Part shown: in pieces, positions 1 through 9,738 of the stretch
Layout of the letters: the number at the start of each line of letters is the position of its first letter
Position numbering within the stretch: position 1 is the stretch's first letter
DNA from: Leptospira broomii serovar Hurstbridge str. 5399
Lineage (GTDB): Bacteria > Spirochaetota > Leptospiria > Leptospirales > Leptospiraceae
Length of the DNA stretch: 64,000 bases
Reading direction: 5' to 3'
Assembly (NCBI RefSeq): GCF_000243715.2
Contig: NZ_AHMO02000008.1
Location: 917,001 to 981,000, forward strand
Translations under genes and position numbers: made by a program
The notes under the pieces: generated by a model
Told to the model about the DNA's origin: nothing
The model's database searches: none
Seen by the model: the letters and a program-made list of their open reading frames with translations, nothing else

Positions 1-718
1 TTAAATCCTTAAAGTATTTGCGGATTCCCACTTTCTTGTCCGCGATTAAAAACCAATGCTGTAAGAAAAGTGAATATCCCCAGAATATTGCGGACGCGAT
101 CAAGAAGCCGAAAATCCTTAAAGTATAACTTTTAGAAACGGTTTGCAAGACGTCATAAGCGACCGATTTATGCTCAATCTCTTCGCATGCGTGCCAAAGA
201 AGTAGATTTCGCATTTCACCTTCCGCATAATCGTAAAGTCTGTTTCTCAAAACGACCTCGCCCATACTTGCGGTATAATGCTCCAATCCTGCAGTGACTG
301 AAAGTTTTAATTTTTTCCCGAAAAGAAACTCCAGTAAGGGCAACAGAATTCCAAAAGCGGTTTTTATATAAAATTTCAGCATGGCCTTAACTGGACGACC
401 TTGGGCTTCCAAAATTTCAAGCGCTTTCTCGTGCTCTTTTCCGTGCTGGACTTCCTGTCCGATGAAAGCTTTTACCCTATTCTGCAATCCTGGATCCTTT
501 ACTCGGTCTGCGAAGGCCTTAACACTTTTAATAAAGAATCTCTCCCCTTCGGGAAACAGAATATGATAAGCGTTTACATTATGCGTTAAAAAGGAATTGT
601 CGGCCACATAGTGATCGGATACGTTTTCAAGGCCGACGAAATCCATTTTGCGAACCGACGGCGATTTAGCATCGATCGGCTTTAAATTTCTTTTTTTAGC
701 TGTTGTTACATTACTCAT
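1..718 (-). CDS. Metal-dependent hydrolase family protein (PF10118), partial at window edge
   Basis: The reading frame opens at an ATG at 718 and runs leftwards without a stop off the window edge, giving about 239 residues. The translation is nearly co-linear with the neighbour at 740-1591. Both share a basic N-terminus, the segment EVQHGKEHEK and the segment HACEEIEHK. These paired E/H motifs are what is expected of a ferritin-like di-metal helical bundle, and the family is catalogued as predicted metal-dependent hydrolase PF10118. A hydrophobic stretch follows the second motif, so membrane association is possible. The biological substrate is not known. Only 21 bases separate it from the neighbour's stop codon, so the two probably arose by tandem duplication and may be cotranscribed. 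The 3' end is missing from the window. Confidence 0.85.
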   Translation of the reverse strand, partial: MSNVTTAKKRNLKPIDAKSPSVRKMDFVGLENVSDHYVADNSFLTHNVNAYHILFPEGERFFIKSVKAFADRVKDPGLQNRVKAFIGQEVQHGKEHEKALEILEAQGRPVKAMLKFYIKTAFGILLPLLEFLFGKKLKLSVTAGLEHYTASMGEVVLRNRLYDYAEGEMRNLLLWHACEEIEHKSVAYDVLQTVSKSYTLRIFGFLIASAIFWGYSLFLQHWFLIADKKVGIRKYFKDL

Positions 719-739
719 TTCTCTTCACCAAAACCTAAA

Positions 740-1591
740 TTATATAGTTGCTAACGCAGCGTTCGCCAATTCATACCCGCCGGTTTGATCGGGATGAAAA
801 TCCCGTTTAAAATATAACAGAAATGCTTTGGAAATATCTTTCCAAAGTAATCCTGCATATGGCCCGGCGTTTTTCATATCCGCGAAATACCTTTTAAAAC
901 CGATTCCGGGATCCGAGAAAATAAACAAATGCTGTATTATGATTGCGTAACCCCAAAACATAAAGGTCGCTACGATAAAGCCGAAAACCCGTAAAAGATA
1001 ACTTTTGGACACGGTCTGTAATACGTCATAGGCGACCGATTTATGTTCGATCTCTTCGCAAGCGTGCCAGAGAAGAAGGTTTCTCATTTCACCTTCGGCT
1101 TGGTCGTGCAAGTTGTGACGTAACGAAATTTCGCCCATAGTGGCGGTATAATGCTCCAAACCCGCCGTTACGGACAACTTCAGTTTTTTACCGAAAAGAA
1201 ACTCGAGAATAGGCCAGAAGAGTTCATACGCCGTCTTTACATAAAATTTTAGAATCTTAGCGACCGGGTATCCTTTCTTCTCAAGCATCTCTAAAGCCTT
1301 TTCGTGTTCCTTACCGTGCTGCACTTCCTGTCCGATGAAGGCCTTGATATTGTTCTGGAGTTTCGGATCCTGAACTTTGTCAGCGAAAGCTTTTACGCTT
1401 TTAATGAAGAATCTTTCGCCCTCCGGAAAAATAATATGATAGGCGTTTACCGTATGCGTGACGAATGAATTCCCGGCGATATAATAATTAGAAAGCTGAT
1501 CCAAGCCTTCGAAATCCATTTTACGGACGCTCGGCGCCTGCGCATCAATCGGTTTCAAATCCCTCTTTTTACGTTTCATTTGGACGGTCAT
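740..1591 (-). CDS. Metal-dependent hydrolase family protein (PF10118)
   Basis: This 283-residue protein belongs to the PF10118 predicted metal-dependent hydrolase family. Visible motifs are EVQHGKEHEK near residue 90 and HACEEIEHKS near residue 177, both rich in the Glu and His ligands expected for a di-metal centre in a helical bundle. A hydrophobic segment around residues 200-225 may be membrane-associated. The protein starts at an ATG with a strongly basic N-terminus. It is a close paralogue of the truncated gene just downstream (1-718) and is the upstream member of the pair. The sequence supports the family, but the reaction and substrate remain unknown. Confidence 0.88.
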   Translation of the reverse strand: MTVQMKRKKRDLKPIDAQAPSVRKMDFEGLDQLSNYYIAGNSFVTHTVNAYHIIFPEGERFFIKSVKAFADKVQDPKLQNNIKAFIGQEVQHGKEHEKALEMLEKKGYPVAKILKFYVKTAYELFWPILEFLFGKKLKLSVTAGLEHYTATMGEISLRHNLHDQAEGEMRNLLLWHACEEIEHKSVAYDVLQTVSKSYLLRVFGFIVATFMFWGYAIIIQHLFIFSDPGIGFKRYFADMKNAGPYAGLLWKDISKAFLLYFKRDFHPDQTGGYELANAALATI

Positions 1592-1875
1592 AGGTGTCTC
1601 CCAGTCAGCACGTCGACTTTTGTAGCGGTTACTATAACCTATGTTCGGAAAGGTCGCCCGCCGATCTCGGAAAATCCTAGCTAATTCCGAAATCGATAAG
1701 GATTATTGGAAAAATTTTTCCGATGATCCGCGGATCCCACCGGAAGCAATGGATGATTTTGGCAAGAATTCTGTGCCGTAAAAGGAGAGGTAAAAAGAGA
1801 GTAAAGATAAAGGAGGAGAATGCAAGGGCGAAAAGGCTTTACGACAATGAATACGGCAAAATACTGGTCGCTACC

Positions 1876-1952
<77 letters not shown>

Positions 1953-2010
1953 CCCCGCAAATTTTCTATAATCGGCTCTCTACTATGGAAAGCCGATATC
2001 CTGAAAAAGT

Positions 2011-2904
2011 TTACTTTCCGATTTGTTCCGTGAACATAAAGCTAGTTGCGGGCATTTTAAAACCGATCACGTTCGCCAAATCCTTTTTAATTTGTTCCCG
2101 AACGTTCGGCTCATGTTCGATCAGCAATGCTTCTCTAAGGGAGAATTCTCCCGCTTTCAAATCCACTTCTCCGACCGCCATCGAGGCTCTGTAACGAACC
2201 ATAGGCGATTCATCCTTTAAAAAGGAACAGAGGTCGTAGAACTTTTGATTCGCAATTCTATTGATTGAAACAATCGCATTTAAAATGGCAACTTTCACGA
2301 ATGAATTTTTTTCTTTATCGAGAGCCGCATTTAGCTGGGGAAGCGTTTCTTTCCGATTCAAATTTTTCAATCCGTCCGCCGCCGATGCGCGAACATAGAA
2401 ATTAGAATGGCTCAATCCGGAAACGATAATATCTTCGCTTTCTTTTAAATATGGAAGAAGTCCGATGCTTCTAAGTACCTCCCCCACGGAAATCGTCAGG
2501 TTATATCCTTCGGGAGAACTGAAACTCGGAATATCCGTTTCCTGAACGAGAGGAGAGATTCGTTTAAATTCCTCCATAAGCTCGGGAGCGGCGATATCCA
2601 ATTCCATCGCACCCAACGCTTGAGCGACCGCAAATTTAAGTGTGGGAGAATTTTCCTCCGATTTGGGAACTTTCGGATTCCCTTTAAGTGCATTCAAGAG
2701 AGGTCGGACGGCAAGTTTGCTTTTAACGAATTTTAGATAATCGGCGGCTTGGATTTTTTCCTCCAAGCTACCGCTCTCTAAATTATGAATTTGTTCGAAG
2801 AATAATTTATCCAATTTATCATGGATTGGTTCCTTTGCCGAAACAGCTGAGGAAACGAATAAAAATACACCTAGGAATAGGCTTGAAATTCTGGAAACGG
2901 ACAT
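2011..2904 (-). CDS. Secreted HEAT-repeat protein
   Basis: This 297-residue protein opens with a typical signal peptide of about 23 residues, with a basic start, a leucine/phenylalanine/valine core and an AVSAKE-type cleavage site. The mature part is a run of paired helices with the spacing and composition of HEAT/PBS-lyase-type repeats, such as [12 protein letters not shown] and [12 protein letters not shown]. Such repeats form protein-binding solenoids. No enzymatic motif is seen, so a periplasmic or envelope scaffolding role is inferred. It is convergent with tRNA-Val(GAC) and lies downstream of the PhaR-like gene on the same strand, with a 73-base gap. Confidence 0.8.
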   Translation of the reverse strand: MSVSRISSLFLGVFLFVSSAVSAKEPIHDKLDKLFFEQIHNLESGSLEEKIQAADYLKFVKSKLAVRPLLNALKGNPKVPKSEENSPTLKFAVAQALGAMELDIAAPELMEEFKRISPLVQETDIPSFSSPEGYNLTISVGEVLRSIGLLPYLKESEDIIVSGLSHSNFYVRASAADGLKNLNRKETLPQLNAALDKEKNSFVKVAILNAIVSINRIANQKFYDLCSFLKDESPMVRYRASMAVGEVDLKAGEFSLREALLIEHEPNVREQIKKDLANVIGFKMPATSFMFTEQIGK

Positions 2905-2977
2905 GGCCCCCCCTTTCCCCTAAAATATCGGTTTTCGGGTCCCCCGTCTTAACCCACTAGGGCCTAAGAAAGAAGAA

Positions 2978-3541
2978 TCAGAGAGAGTCTTTGTCTCGAA
3001 CCCTTTCTGCAATCTTCCGAATTTTCTCCGAAAAGTCCTCCACCGCCAATTCCTTTTCGCCGCCTTCTTCCAATTCTCGACCCACTTTTTTGAGATCTTC
3101 TTGGATTTGTTCTCGGTTTTCGCTGGCTCTTTGAGCTAAGTGCGTGAGGAGGTCCTCTCTATAACTTTTGACTTCTTCCAGTTTTAATTCCCCTAGAGCT
3201 ACCATGCTCTGGAGAATTTTGTCCATTTTTTCTCTCGTGAGATATGCCAGTCCGATTCCGCCCAGAACTAATCGCCCGAACAGCGCGCTGATATTTTTAC
3301 CCGTTTCACGGATTAACGCCGAAAGCATGTAGTTGGAAAATTCTTCGTTCCTCTGTCCTAGGCTGACTTTTAGGAACGTCTGACCGAGGATTTTTGGCGT
3401 AATATCCTGGCCGGTCATATTATCGATCACCTTGATTTCACTTCCCGCAATAATCATTTCTGCGACGTCTTCCAAGGTGATGGTTTTGCTAGTCTCGGGG
3501 TCGTACAACCTTCGGTTTGCGTATCGTTTGAGTACCTTCAT
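2978..3541 (-). CDS. PHA-synthesis-regulator-type DNA-binding protein (PhaR N-domain)
   Basis: The N-terminal 60 residues match the PHB/PHA accumulation regulator DNA-binding domain. The diagnostic stretch [10 protein letters not shown] is at residues 5-14, followed by [13 protein letters not shown]. Proteins of this family repress phasin and polyhydroxyalkanoate genes in other bacteria. The remaining residues, about 100-187, are highly charged and predicted coiled coil, unlike classical PhaR, so binding of polymer granules should not be assumed. Length is 187 residues from an ATG. It is divergent from the unknown gene on the plus strand. No phaC or phasin gene is visible nearby, so the target regulon is unknown. 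Confidence 0.8.
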   Translation of the reverse strand: MKVLKRYANRRLYDPETSKTITLEDVAEMIIAGSEIKVIDNMTGQDITPKILGQTFLKVSLGQRNEEFSNYMLSALIRETGKNISALFGRLVLGGIGLAYLTREKMDKILQSMVALGELKLEEVKSYREDLLTHLAQRASENREQIQEDLKKVGRELEEGGEKELAVEDFSEKIRKIAERVRDKDSL

Positions 3542-3727
3542 TCGGGCGTTTGCCTTTGCTTCGAAAAATCCGAGACCGATGCGCTGGATCCAGAGCCGAA
3601 TAAAGGAGGAGTCCGTTTTTTGTTTCGGATTGCCTTTCTAGTTGCGGGTTTTTCGCAACGCACCAATTCTAGGATCGGGTTAAAATCCCCAAGGTCAAGG
3701 AAAAAACCCGTTCTATTCCAAGCAGGT

Positions 3728-4612
3728 ATGAATCTACTCTCAGACGTTTTACTTCTAAGACGACTTACTCCGGAAGAGCGAGAATTCTTGTTAGCCCTTC
3801 TAAAGTGGAAAGGAATTTCATTTTTCGAATGGGTGACCTCTTCTGGTTTTCCTTCCGTTTCGAAAGACACTTTAATATGGAAGTCGGATTCACAACCGGA
3901 AGACATCGCACAGACAAAAGATTGGTCGCGCGAAGCTTGCTTACTCGGAAGGTTTGATCGAGAAGAAAAGAACGCCTTTTTGAGAGCCGGAGCGAATCGA
4001 ATTTACGATTTAACTGTTTTCCCTTTGGATGAATTTCCGATATTTCGTCCGAGTAAACCGATTCATCCCGAAGCGATTCTACTGACTCGGAACGAAAATT
4101 TATATTATAAATACAGGTCCCTGTTTAGGGCCGCCGGCTCCAACGCATATTGGTGTAGAGATATTTTCGGACTTCCGAATCTTTTAAAAGAAACGAAGCC
4201 GGGATTGTTGATCCTGGACGCTGAATCTTTCGAAGCCAGAGAATTAATCGAGAAGCTTCGTCCTATTTTAGGGGTTCCTTACTTTCCGCTTAGCTTTTGT
4301 TTAATCGATTTTGGAAGAGAAAACGTTTATCAAGACCTGGCCAGAGGTTTAAAGGACTTAGCGAAGGCATTCTTCGATCCTAAAGATCTATTACTTTTTA
4401 TTCGAGATCGCTTCGCTTTAAGATCGGCTTGCGAAGAATCCGGATACCAAGCTATAGTTTGGGGGGGAACTCCACGGAATATCCGAGAATACGAATTTCC
4501 CAATATTCCAAAAATTCCAGATGATAAAGGACAATCCGTCCTTAACGGTAGGATTCGTAGAATGTTTCTCTGGTTGGGAGACGGTGCAATCCGAGGAGAT
4601 TCTTCGGCGTAA
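3728..4612 (+). CDS. Hypothetical protein, unknown function
   Basis: I do not recognise this protein. From ATG 3728 it has 294 residues and is soluble, with no signal peptide or clear membrane span. The central part, containing HPEAILLTRNENLYYKYRSL and later KPGLLILDAESFEARELIEKLRP, has an alternating beta/alpha pattern reminiscent of a response-regulator receiver. The usual acidic pocket is not convincingly present. The start is uncertain. A TTG at 3620 in the same frame is preceded by a strong AGGAGG at 3604-3609, 10 bases upstream, and would add 36 residues of low-complexity basic sequence. ATG 3728 has only a weak upstream AGG. It is divergent from the PhaR-like gene and convergent with the DsbA gene, with a 10-base gap. 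Confidence 0.6.
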   Translation: MNLLSDVLLLRRLTPEEREFLLALLKWKGISFFEWVTSSGFPSVSKDTLIWKSDSQPEDIAQTKDWSREACLLGRFDREEKNAFLRAGANRIYDLTVFPLDEFPIFRPSKPIHPEAILLTRNENLYYKYRSLFRAAGSNAYWCRDIFGLPNLLKETKPGLLILDAESFEARELIEKLRPILGVPYFPLSFCLIDFGRENVYQDLARGLKDLAKAFFDPKDLLLFIRDRFALRSACEESGYQAIVWGGTPRNIREYEFPNIPKIPDDKGQSVLNGRIRRMFLWLGDGAIRGDSSA

Positions 4613-4622
4613 AAACTACGAA

Positions 4623-5273
4623 TTATGCCCCTTCCGATTCTAAACGGTCGAATACCTGTAAAAATAATTCGACAGGTTGCGCCCCTGAAACCGCATATTT
4701 CTCGTTAAAAATATAGAATGGAACTCCGGTAACACCCATATTCTTCCCTTCGATTTCCTCTCTTTCGATTTCCGATAATAGCAATTTATCTTCCTTCACG
4801 GATGAGAATTCCGTTTCCGGTATGCCGGCCTCTCGAAGACTCTCCAAAATGACCGATTCGTCCGATAAATTTTTTCCGTCCGAAAAAAAGTTTCGGAAGA
4901 ATATTTCGGCCAGTTGGGATTCCTTGTCGTACTGCTTCGCTTTACGAATCAAAGCATGAAGAATAAACGTATTGGGTTGATGACCTTTATCTAAATTAGA
5001 AAAAAATAAACCGTCTTCCTTTGCTATATCGGCGACTCTCCCCGTCATCGAACGGATCCTCTCCAAAGAGCCGAATTTTTTGACCATATGTGCGACTCGG
5101 TCTTCTCCGTCTGAAGAAATATCCGGATTTAACTCGAATGGTTTCCAATTAACTTGTATCGAATCACTCGGATGCGTAACTTTCCATTGTTCTATAGCGT
5201 TCTCTAATCGTTTTTTCCCGATATAACACCAAGGGCATACTACGTCCGAATAAATTGAAATTTCAGTTTTCAA
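4623..5273 (-). CDS. DsbA-family (FrnE-like) thiol oxidoreductase
   Basis: This 216-residue protein has a thioredoxin-fold start with the redox motif CPWC at residues 13-16, within VVCPWCYIGKKRL. This is the hallmark of the cytoplasmic FrnE/polyketide-isomerase branch of the DsbA family. A cis-proline loop GVTGVPFYIF lies near the C-terminus and is followed by SGAQP, typical of FrnE proteins. There is no signal peptide, so a cytoplasmic location is likely. Members catalyse disulfide exchange or act in oxidative stress, but the specific partner is unknown. It lies downstream of the unknown gene at 5384 on the same strand. Confidence 0.88.
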   Translation of the reverse strand: MKTEISIYSDVVCPWCYIGKKRLENAIEQWKVTHPSDSIQVNWKPFELNPDISSDGEDRVAHMVKKFGSLERIRSMTGRVADIAKEDGLFFSNLDKGHQPNTFILHALIRKAKQYDKESQLAEIFFRNFFSDGKNLSDESVILESLREAGIPETEFSSVKEDKLLLSEIEREEIEGKNMGVTGVPFYIFNEKYAVSGAQPVELFLQVFDRLESEGA

Positions 5274-5383
5274 GGAAAATGTCTCCTGTAACCGTTAGAC
5301 TTACAAGCAAGTTCAGAATTGCATTCTTTTTTTTCGAAAGAGGATGGAATGAGTCCGAAAAAAAGATCCCTTAAATATAAACT

Positions 5384-6154
5384 CTATTCTTCCTCTAAAA
5401 GTTCGTCGGCTTCCAAATCTTCAAGACCTCGATGAGGAAACGCCTGTTCGTAAAACAAAGCGGAAAATAAGTTGAAGTCCTCGTCTTCCGGCAGGTTCTT
5501 TTTTTCCCAGTATTCATTCCGACGTTTGATCAATACCGAAATAGTTTCGTCCTCGAGAGAAAATTCCTTCCCCCCTTGATTGAGTCGACGAACTAGCCAA
5601 TTTAAATTATGCAAAGTGAAGGATCCCAAAAATTCCAGTGCAGCTAACGACGGTTCGCGTTTCATCAATGCTTCAGTATGATACAAGGGAATTCGTAAAT
5701 AATAAGAATCCTTCGTTTGCATATATTGCTGATATCCCGAAGAAACGGATTCGAAAAATTGAAGCGTATTGATATACGAAGTGTTTATTAATTTTTCTTT
5801 CTCAGGATATAAACGGATAATTTCCATTAAATCGATGAAGCTATCCTTTTGCCTTGCTTCTCTTAATATCGCATCCTGAGGTTCAGGTCTCGGTTCCACG
5901 TCGATCAACTTTACGAATAGATATTTTATTTCGTATGCGAATCTGGACTCTCGAGGAATATAATATTCTATCCAAATAGGCTCTTTATAATACTGGATCA
6001 GTTCTTCGGCTGGAAGATCCGGAGTGACGCTTAACGACTTGAGTTTTTTTACGTCATCGGTGATTACTTTCTTTCCGCCGACTCTCGTCCGCGAACGCTT
6101 AATTTGACGGAGCTCGCTTTTATTGAGTAGCGGTTTTGGTTTGTACGAGTCCAT
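5384..6154 (-). CDS. Hypothetical protein, unknown function
   Basis: I do not recognise this 256-residue protein. It begins with a strongly basic segment (residues 8-30, many K/R) and ends in an acidic tail (EADELLEEE). The middle is helical and rich in aromatic residues, with no signal peptide, membrane span or catalytic motif that I can identify. The ATG at 6154 is preceded by TAGGAT about 10 bases upstream. It lies 71 bases downstream of the TlpA-like gene in the same direction and upstream of the DsbA gene. Cotranscription with redox proteins is therefore possible but says little about function. Confidence 0.65.
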   Translation of the reverse strand: MDSYKPKPLLNKSELRQIKRSRTRVGGKKVITDDVKKLKSLSVTPDLPAEELIQYYKEPIWIEYYIPRESRFAYEIKYLFVKLIDVEPRPEPQDAILREARQKDSFIDLMEIIRLYPEKEKLINTSYINTLQFFESVSSGYQQYMQTKDSYYLRIPLYHTEALMKREPSLAALEFLGSFTLHNLNWLVRRLNQGGKEFSLEDETISVLIKRRNEYWEKKNLPEDEDFNLFSALFYEQAFPHRGLEDLEADELLEEE

Positions 6155-6225
6155 TTTAGAATCCTATCGGAATCGAAGGCTCGGTAATTCAGAGCCGACT
6201 TACGATATTCTATTAGATTCGACGA

Positions 6226-6741
6226 TTAAGGCCAAAAGATTTTCGCCCAAATTAATCGGAGAAAGATGCCGAACGGGCTCATTATTCCGGATTCAGCAAA
6301 ACGAACGTTTCCGTTTCCGTCTAAAATATAAAAACTAGGATATCCGCCGATACTCCAATCTCTGAGAAGAATCGGATTCCCCGGGATTACGGGAAAATCG
6401 ATCGATTTTTTCTGGATATACTCGTTTAGAGCGATCGGATTTTCGCCTTCTTCGACGCTTAGAAAAGTAAAACCTGATCTTTCCTTTAATAATGACGCAT
6501 ACCACTTAACAAGCGGAAGATTCGTAGTGCATACACCGCACCAAGTTGCCCAAAAATAAACGACTGTCGTTTTCCCTTTTGTTTCCGCTTTCTTCCCTTC
6601 CGGAATACGAAACTCCATTCCTTCCAAACTAAGTACAGGCTTTGTATCTAAAGCCCTAAACCAAGCGAGAAAAAACGTGGCGAAAAGGAGCAACATGAGC
6701 GCTGCACCGTATTGAAAAGCACTCTTTGTCTTCGCGTTCAT
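6226..6741 (-). CDS. Membrane-anchored TlpA/ResA-like thioredoxin
   Basis: The 171-residue product has one N-terminal membrane anchor (residues about 12-29) and then a thioredoxin-like domain. The active site WCGVC, with cysteines 68 and 71, follows the beta strand TTVVYFWAT, and a cis-Pro loop GGYPSFYILD lies near residue 138. This layout fits periplasm-facing thiol-disulfide oxidoreductases of the TlpA/ResA/DsbE group, which reduce or oxidise exported proteins, often during cytochrome c maturation. The C-terminus is hydrophobic. It is 18 bases downstream of the UbiA-type gene and very probably in its operon. Confidence 0.85.
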   Translation of the reverse strand: MNAKTKSAFQYGAALMLLLFATFFLAWFRALDTKPVLSLEGMEFRIPEGKKAETKGKTTVVYFWATWCGVCTTNLPLVKWYASLLKERSGFTFLSVEEGENPIALNEYIQKKSIDFPVIPGNPILLRDWSIGGYPSFYILDGNGNVRFAESGIMSPFGIFLRLIWAKIFWP

Positions 6742-6759
6742 CCTTTGTTTAGACTCGTC

Positions 6760-7659
6760 TTAAAGGTGAATGGGCAAACTTTGACCGGGGCCGGAATACA
6801 TTATCCAGACCACCAAGAGGAGCCAAATAAACCCGGCAACCAACACCCCTAAATCCGTCAGAATGGCTCTCGTAGGATTGTGACCCATATTCTTTATATA
6901 AATGATGTACAAAGAGCGAAAGATAGCGTAAACTACGATCGGAATCGTATACACCATTTTATCCGTTCCTAGATTTTCTATCGTTGTCGGACTCGTCACA
7001 TACATCACGTAAGTGACGAGGGTCATGGTTGCGACGATTCCCATCATCAAATCGAGAAAGTTTACCGAATATTCTTCTAAAATCTTTCTATGTCCGATTG
7101 CGCCATCCTCAAGAATGATAAGCTCCCCTCTTCTTTTTCCGAAGCCCCAGTAAAGAGCCAACATAAAAGTACAGAGTAAAAGCCAGGACGAAAAGCTCAC
7201 TCCGACTACGACGGAACCGGCCACTGCTCGAACAACGAAGCCTATCGAAATACTCATAACATCCAAGATCACCATATGCTTAAGAAAACGGCTATATATG
7301 ACGTTGAAAACCAAGTAGAATGTAACTAGATAAAAGAATTCAGGCTGTAAACGAAACGATAAGATGAGGGTTCCCGAGAGTAGTATCGCCGTAAGAAAAA
7401 GAGCGACCGTAGGCGTAATCGCACCCGAAGCTAGCGGCCGATGCTTTTTTTCCGGATGCAAAGCGTCTTCCTTTCGGTCCAAAAAATCGTTAATCACATA
7501 CTGACAACTCGCAGTCAGTGAAAATAGAAAGAATGCAGCGATCGCACGTTCAACGGATTCTAGGTCTCCGAGTTTTTTGCCAAAAATAATCCCCGCAAAG
7601 AGAATAATATTCTTAACCCATTGATGAGGGCGGAGTAGCTTGATGTAAGGGACTAGCAT
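6760..7659 (-). CDS. UbiA-family decaprenyl-phosphate phosphoribosyltransferase-like protein
   Basis: This multi-spanning membrane protein has 299 residues from the ATG at 7659. That start has TGGAG five bases upstream and gives the conserved opening YIKLLRPHQWVKN. The prenyl-diphosphate motif N57-D58-x2-D61-x3-D65 is followed by HRPLASG, which is characteristic of the UbiA branch that transfers phosphoribosyl to polyprenyl phosphate (DPPR synthase type). About eight membrane segments follow. In mycobacteria the product feeds arabinan synthesis; in this organism the glycan is unknown. A longer frame to 7722 exists but adds a non-conserved 21-residue leader. It heads a run with the TlpA-like gene. 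Confidence 0.85.
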   Translation of the reverse strand: MLVPYIKLLRPHQWVKNIILFAGIIFGKKLGDLESVERAIAAFFLFSLTASCQYVINDFLDRKEDALHPEKKHRPLASGAITPTVALFLTAILLSGTLILSFRLQPEFFYLVTFYLVFNVIYSRFLKHMVILDVMSISIGFVVRAVAGSVVVGVSFSSWLLLCTFMLALYWGFGKRRGELIILEDGAIGHRKILEEYSVNFLDLMMGIVATMTLVTYVMYVTSPTTIENLGTDKMVYTIPIVVYAIFRSLYIIYIKNMGHNPTRAILTDLGVLVAGFIWLLLVVWIMYSGPGQSLPIHL

Positions 7660-7883
7660 TCTGGCTCCAGGGAGAAATGTCGTTCGTGAAGGACAGGATG
7701 TTGTTCTTCGCAAGAGTTTCAATTAAAAACTGATTCGAAATTGCGACGATCCGAGGGCACTCGTCCACTGAACAATTCATTTTGCCCCTCTGCTGCTTAC
7801 CGGAGTTGGAACTCCCACAAAGAAATCCGAAAGAAAAAACGCTTTTCATTGGATACAAAATCTGATAAGGAAGCGGGGTACCG

Positions 7884-7919
7884 CCGCTTCGCTCCGGCCC
7901 CCGCCCAGGAAGGGTGGGG
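7884..7919. repeat. GC-rich intergenic hairpin repeat, copy 1
   Basis: A 24-bp core beginning CCGCTTCGCTCCGG is shared exactly with copy 2 at 32688-32722. It is followed by an inverted repeat, CCCCGCCC against GGGTGGGG, with one G-T pair. It sits in the 292-base gap between trkH and the UbiA gene and is much richer in GC than its surroundings. No T-tract follows on either strand, so it is not a simple intrinsic terminator. The rest of the gap shows no convincing gene. Confidence 0.8.
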
Positions 7920-7951
7920 CTAACTGACCACTCGATTCGGATAATGAAGTA

Positions 7952-9529
7952 TTATCCTACTTGAATCTTAATCCCGTCGTCCTTCGAACCGAGGCTGCCC
8001 AGACCCGAATGTCCGGTAAAAGCGATTAAAAGAGTAAAGACCCCGACTCGCCCTACGTACATTATGCAAGGGTAAAAGAATTTTTCCAACCCTGTAATAT
8101 ACGGCGTCAAGCCCTTAGTTAAGCCGACCGTGCCGAAAGCCGACATCACCTCGAAAAAGATATCTTCGATCCCGTGCCTATGTTCGTTCGTAATGGTGAT
8201 CACCAACATAAAAAATACGATGGCGATCGTCGCCAGAAAGTAGATTCGAGTGGAAATTGCGACCGAGTTTTTGGATACTTCTTCGCCCATTATGGTTACT
8301 CTTGCCTGGGGATTGATTACGTTTCTCAAATACATTAAGAGAATTACGAAAGTTGTAATCTTAATACCCCCGGTCGCACCCTGAGGCCCGCCTCCTACGA
8401 ACATTAAGGAGCAAAGGAGAACGTATGTCGGGCTTCTAATTTCCGAAAGGTCGAACGTATTGAATCCCGCCGTCCGAGATGAAACGGAAAGGAAGAATGA
8501 ATTGAATAGTTTATCCATGAAACCGAATTTTCCGATCGTATCCGGATTATCCCATTCCGCAAAAAGGATTCCCAACCCTCCAACGTGTACCAATATTAAG
8601 GATCCATAAAGAATTACTTTCATCTGAATGCGATTCGACTCGCCGTGCAGGGCTTGTCGGTATAGACTCAGACGATCCTCGGCCCAGAAGGACAGACGGA
8701 TCAGAAGTAGGTAAATCCAGGAAGGCTCCTTTCCTTCCTCCAATGCTCGAGACATTAAATATGTCTCCATCGCGACTTCGATACGATTCATAATTTTGCG
8801 AAACGTTTCTAACAATGTTTTCTCGAAGAAGATTATAACGGGAAATCCGATACCTCCCATCACGATCAATCCTTGTATGATGACAAGACATACCGGTTCG
8901 CTTGCAAGAAAACTAACATCGTCCACTATAGAAAACCCGGCATTATTAAACGCGGATACTGCGGTGAATAAACTTAGGAAAACCCGATTTGGGTCGCCGG
9001 GTAATTCGCTTAAATTTTTCGGCATGAATAGATAAAGTAAGAGTGCGCCAAGCAATTCCAGCGAAACGGAAATATTAACGATCGAAAGCAATATTCTTCT
9101 TACATAATGCGCTTTCTTCGAAGATTTCTCCACTCCGTCTTCGGATTCATGCGAATCGATCGCTTCGAAAACGAATGCTGCAATTCGGGTACTCCGAGAC
9201 AAACCTCTGACTACGAGAATTCCGACTAATACCGTGAAGGTAATAATCCCTAACCCGCCGATCTGGATCAGGAACATCATGATCACCTGGGTAGAAAATG
9301 CTAGTCCACTGATGGAAACGGTAGTCAATCCGGTGACACAAATGGCCGAAGCCGCGATGTAAAACGAGTCGGGATAACCTAATCTGCCGGATTCGGAGGC
9401 ATAGATCATAAACGAGCCGAGCAGGATCGCCGCAGCAAAGCCTAAACACAGGATTCTAGCGACCGAAAGCAGTAAAAATGCCCGGGCTATCCGATTGATG
9501 TTTCTCTTAAAAAATTTAATCGACTGCAT
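7952..9529 (-). CDS. TrkH/KtrB-family potassium uptake protein
   Basis: This 525-residue polytopic membrane protein has the four pore-loop repeats of the Trk/Ktr/HKT superfamily. They read approximately as [11 protein letters not shown] (near 65), AFNNAGFSI (near 192), [10 protein letters not shown] (near 345) and [11 protein letters not shown] (near 465). Each has the selectivity-filter glycine. The protein moves K+ (or Na+) across the inner membrane, usually with a cytoplasmic TrkA/KtrA subunit. No such regulator gene is adjacent here, so the partner must be elsewhere. The ATG at 9529 gives a basic N-terminus. It is divergent from fusA. Confidence 0.92.
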   Translation of the reverse strand: MQSIKFFKRNINRIARAFLLLSVARILCLGFAAAILLGSFMIYASESGRLGYPDSFYIAASAICVTGLTTVSISGLAFSTQVIMMFLIQIGGLGIITFTVLVGILVVRGLSRSTRIAAFVFEAIDSHESEDGVEKSSKKAHYVRRILLSIVNISVSLELLGALLLYLFMPKNLSELPGDPNRVFLSLFTAVSAFNNAGFSIVDDVSFLASEPVCLVIIQGLIVMGGIGFPVIIFFEKTLLETFRKIMNRIEVAMETYLMSRALEEGKEPSWIYLLLIRLSFWAEDRLSLYRQALHGESNRIQMKVILYGSLILVHVGGLGILFAEWDNPDTIGKFGFMDKLFNSFFLSVSSRTAGFNTFDLSEIRSPTYVLLCSLMFVGGGPQGATGGIKITTFVILLMYLRNVINPQARVTIMGEEVSKNSVAISTRIYFLATIAIVFFMLVITITNEHRHGIEDIFFEVMSAFGTVGLTKGLTPYITGLEKFFYPCIMYVGRVGVFTLLIAFTGHSGLGSLGSKDDGIKIQVG

Positions 9530-9738
9530 TGGGTGAGGGAAACCCTCTTCCGAAGGGATATTTTTTTCCGATAAGCAGGCCAGGCAATGAAAAACCTGAC
9601 GCTCGGAGTTCGAAGAAGGGATTCGATTAAGAATATCTTTACAAATGAGGCGCTTCTAGAAATCTGGTAAGAATTAGGGCTCCTTTACCCTGGGGGCCTC
9701 TGACGTTTTTATAACCCAATCTTTATTACGAGGACCCT

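Noticed and set aside
3538..3906. 122-codon minus-strand frame overlapping the PhaR-like gene start by four bases
   Set aside because: It runs across the start of the unknown plus-strand gene, has low-complexity Ser/Arg-rich composition and no recognisable domain.
7613..7858. 81-codon minus-strand frame overlapping the UbiA start
   Set aside because: It overlaps the better supported start of the UbiA gene and shows no domain or ribosome-binding site.
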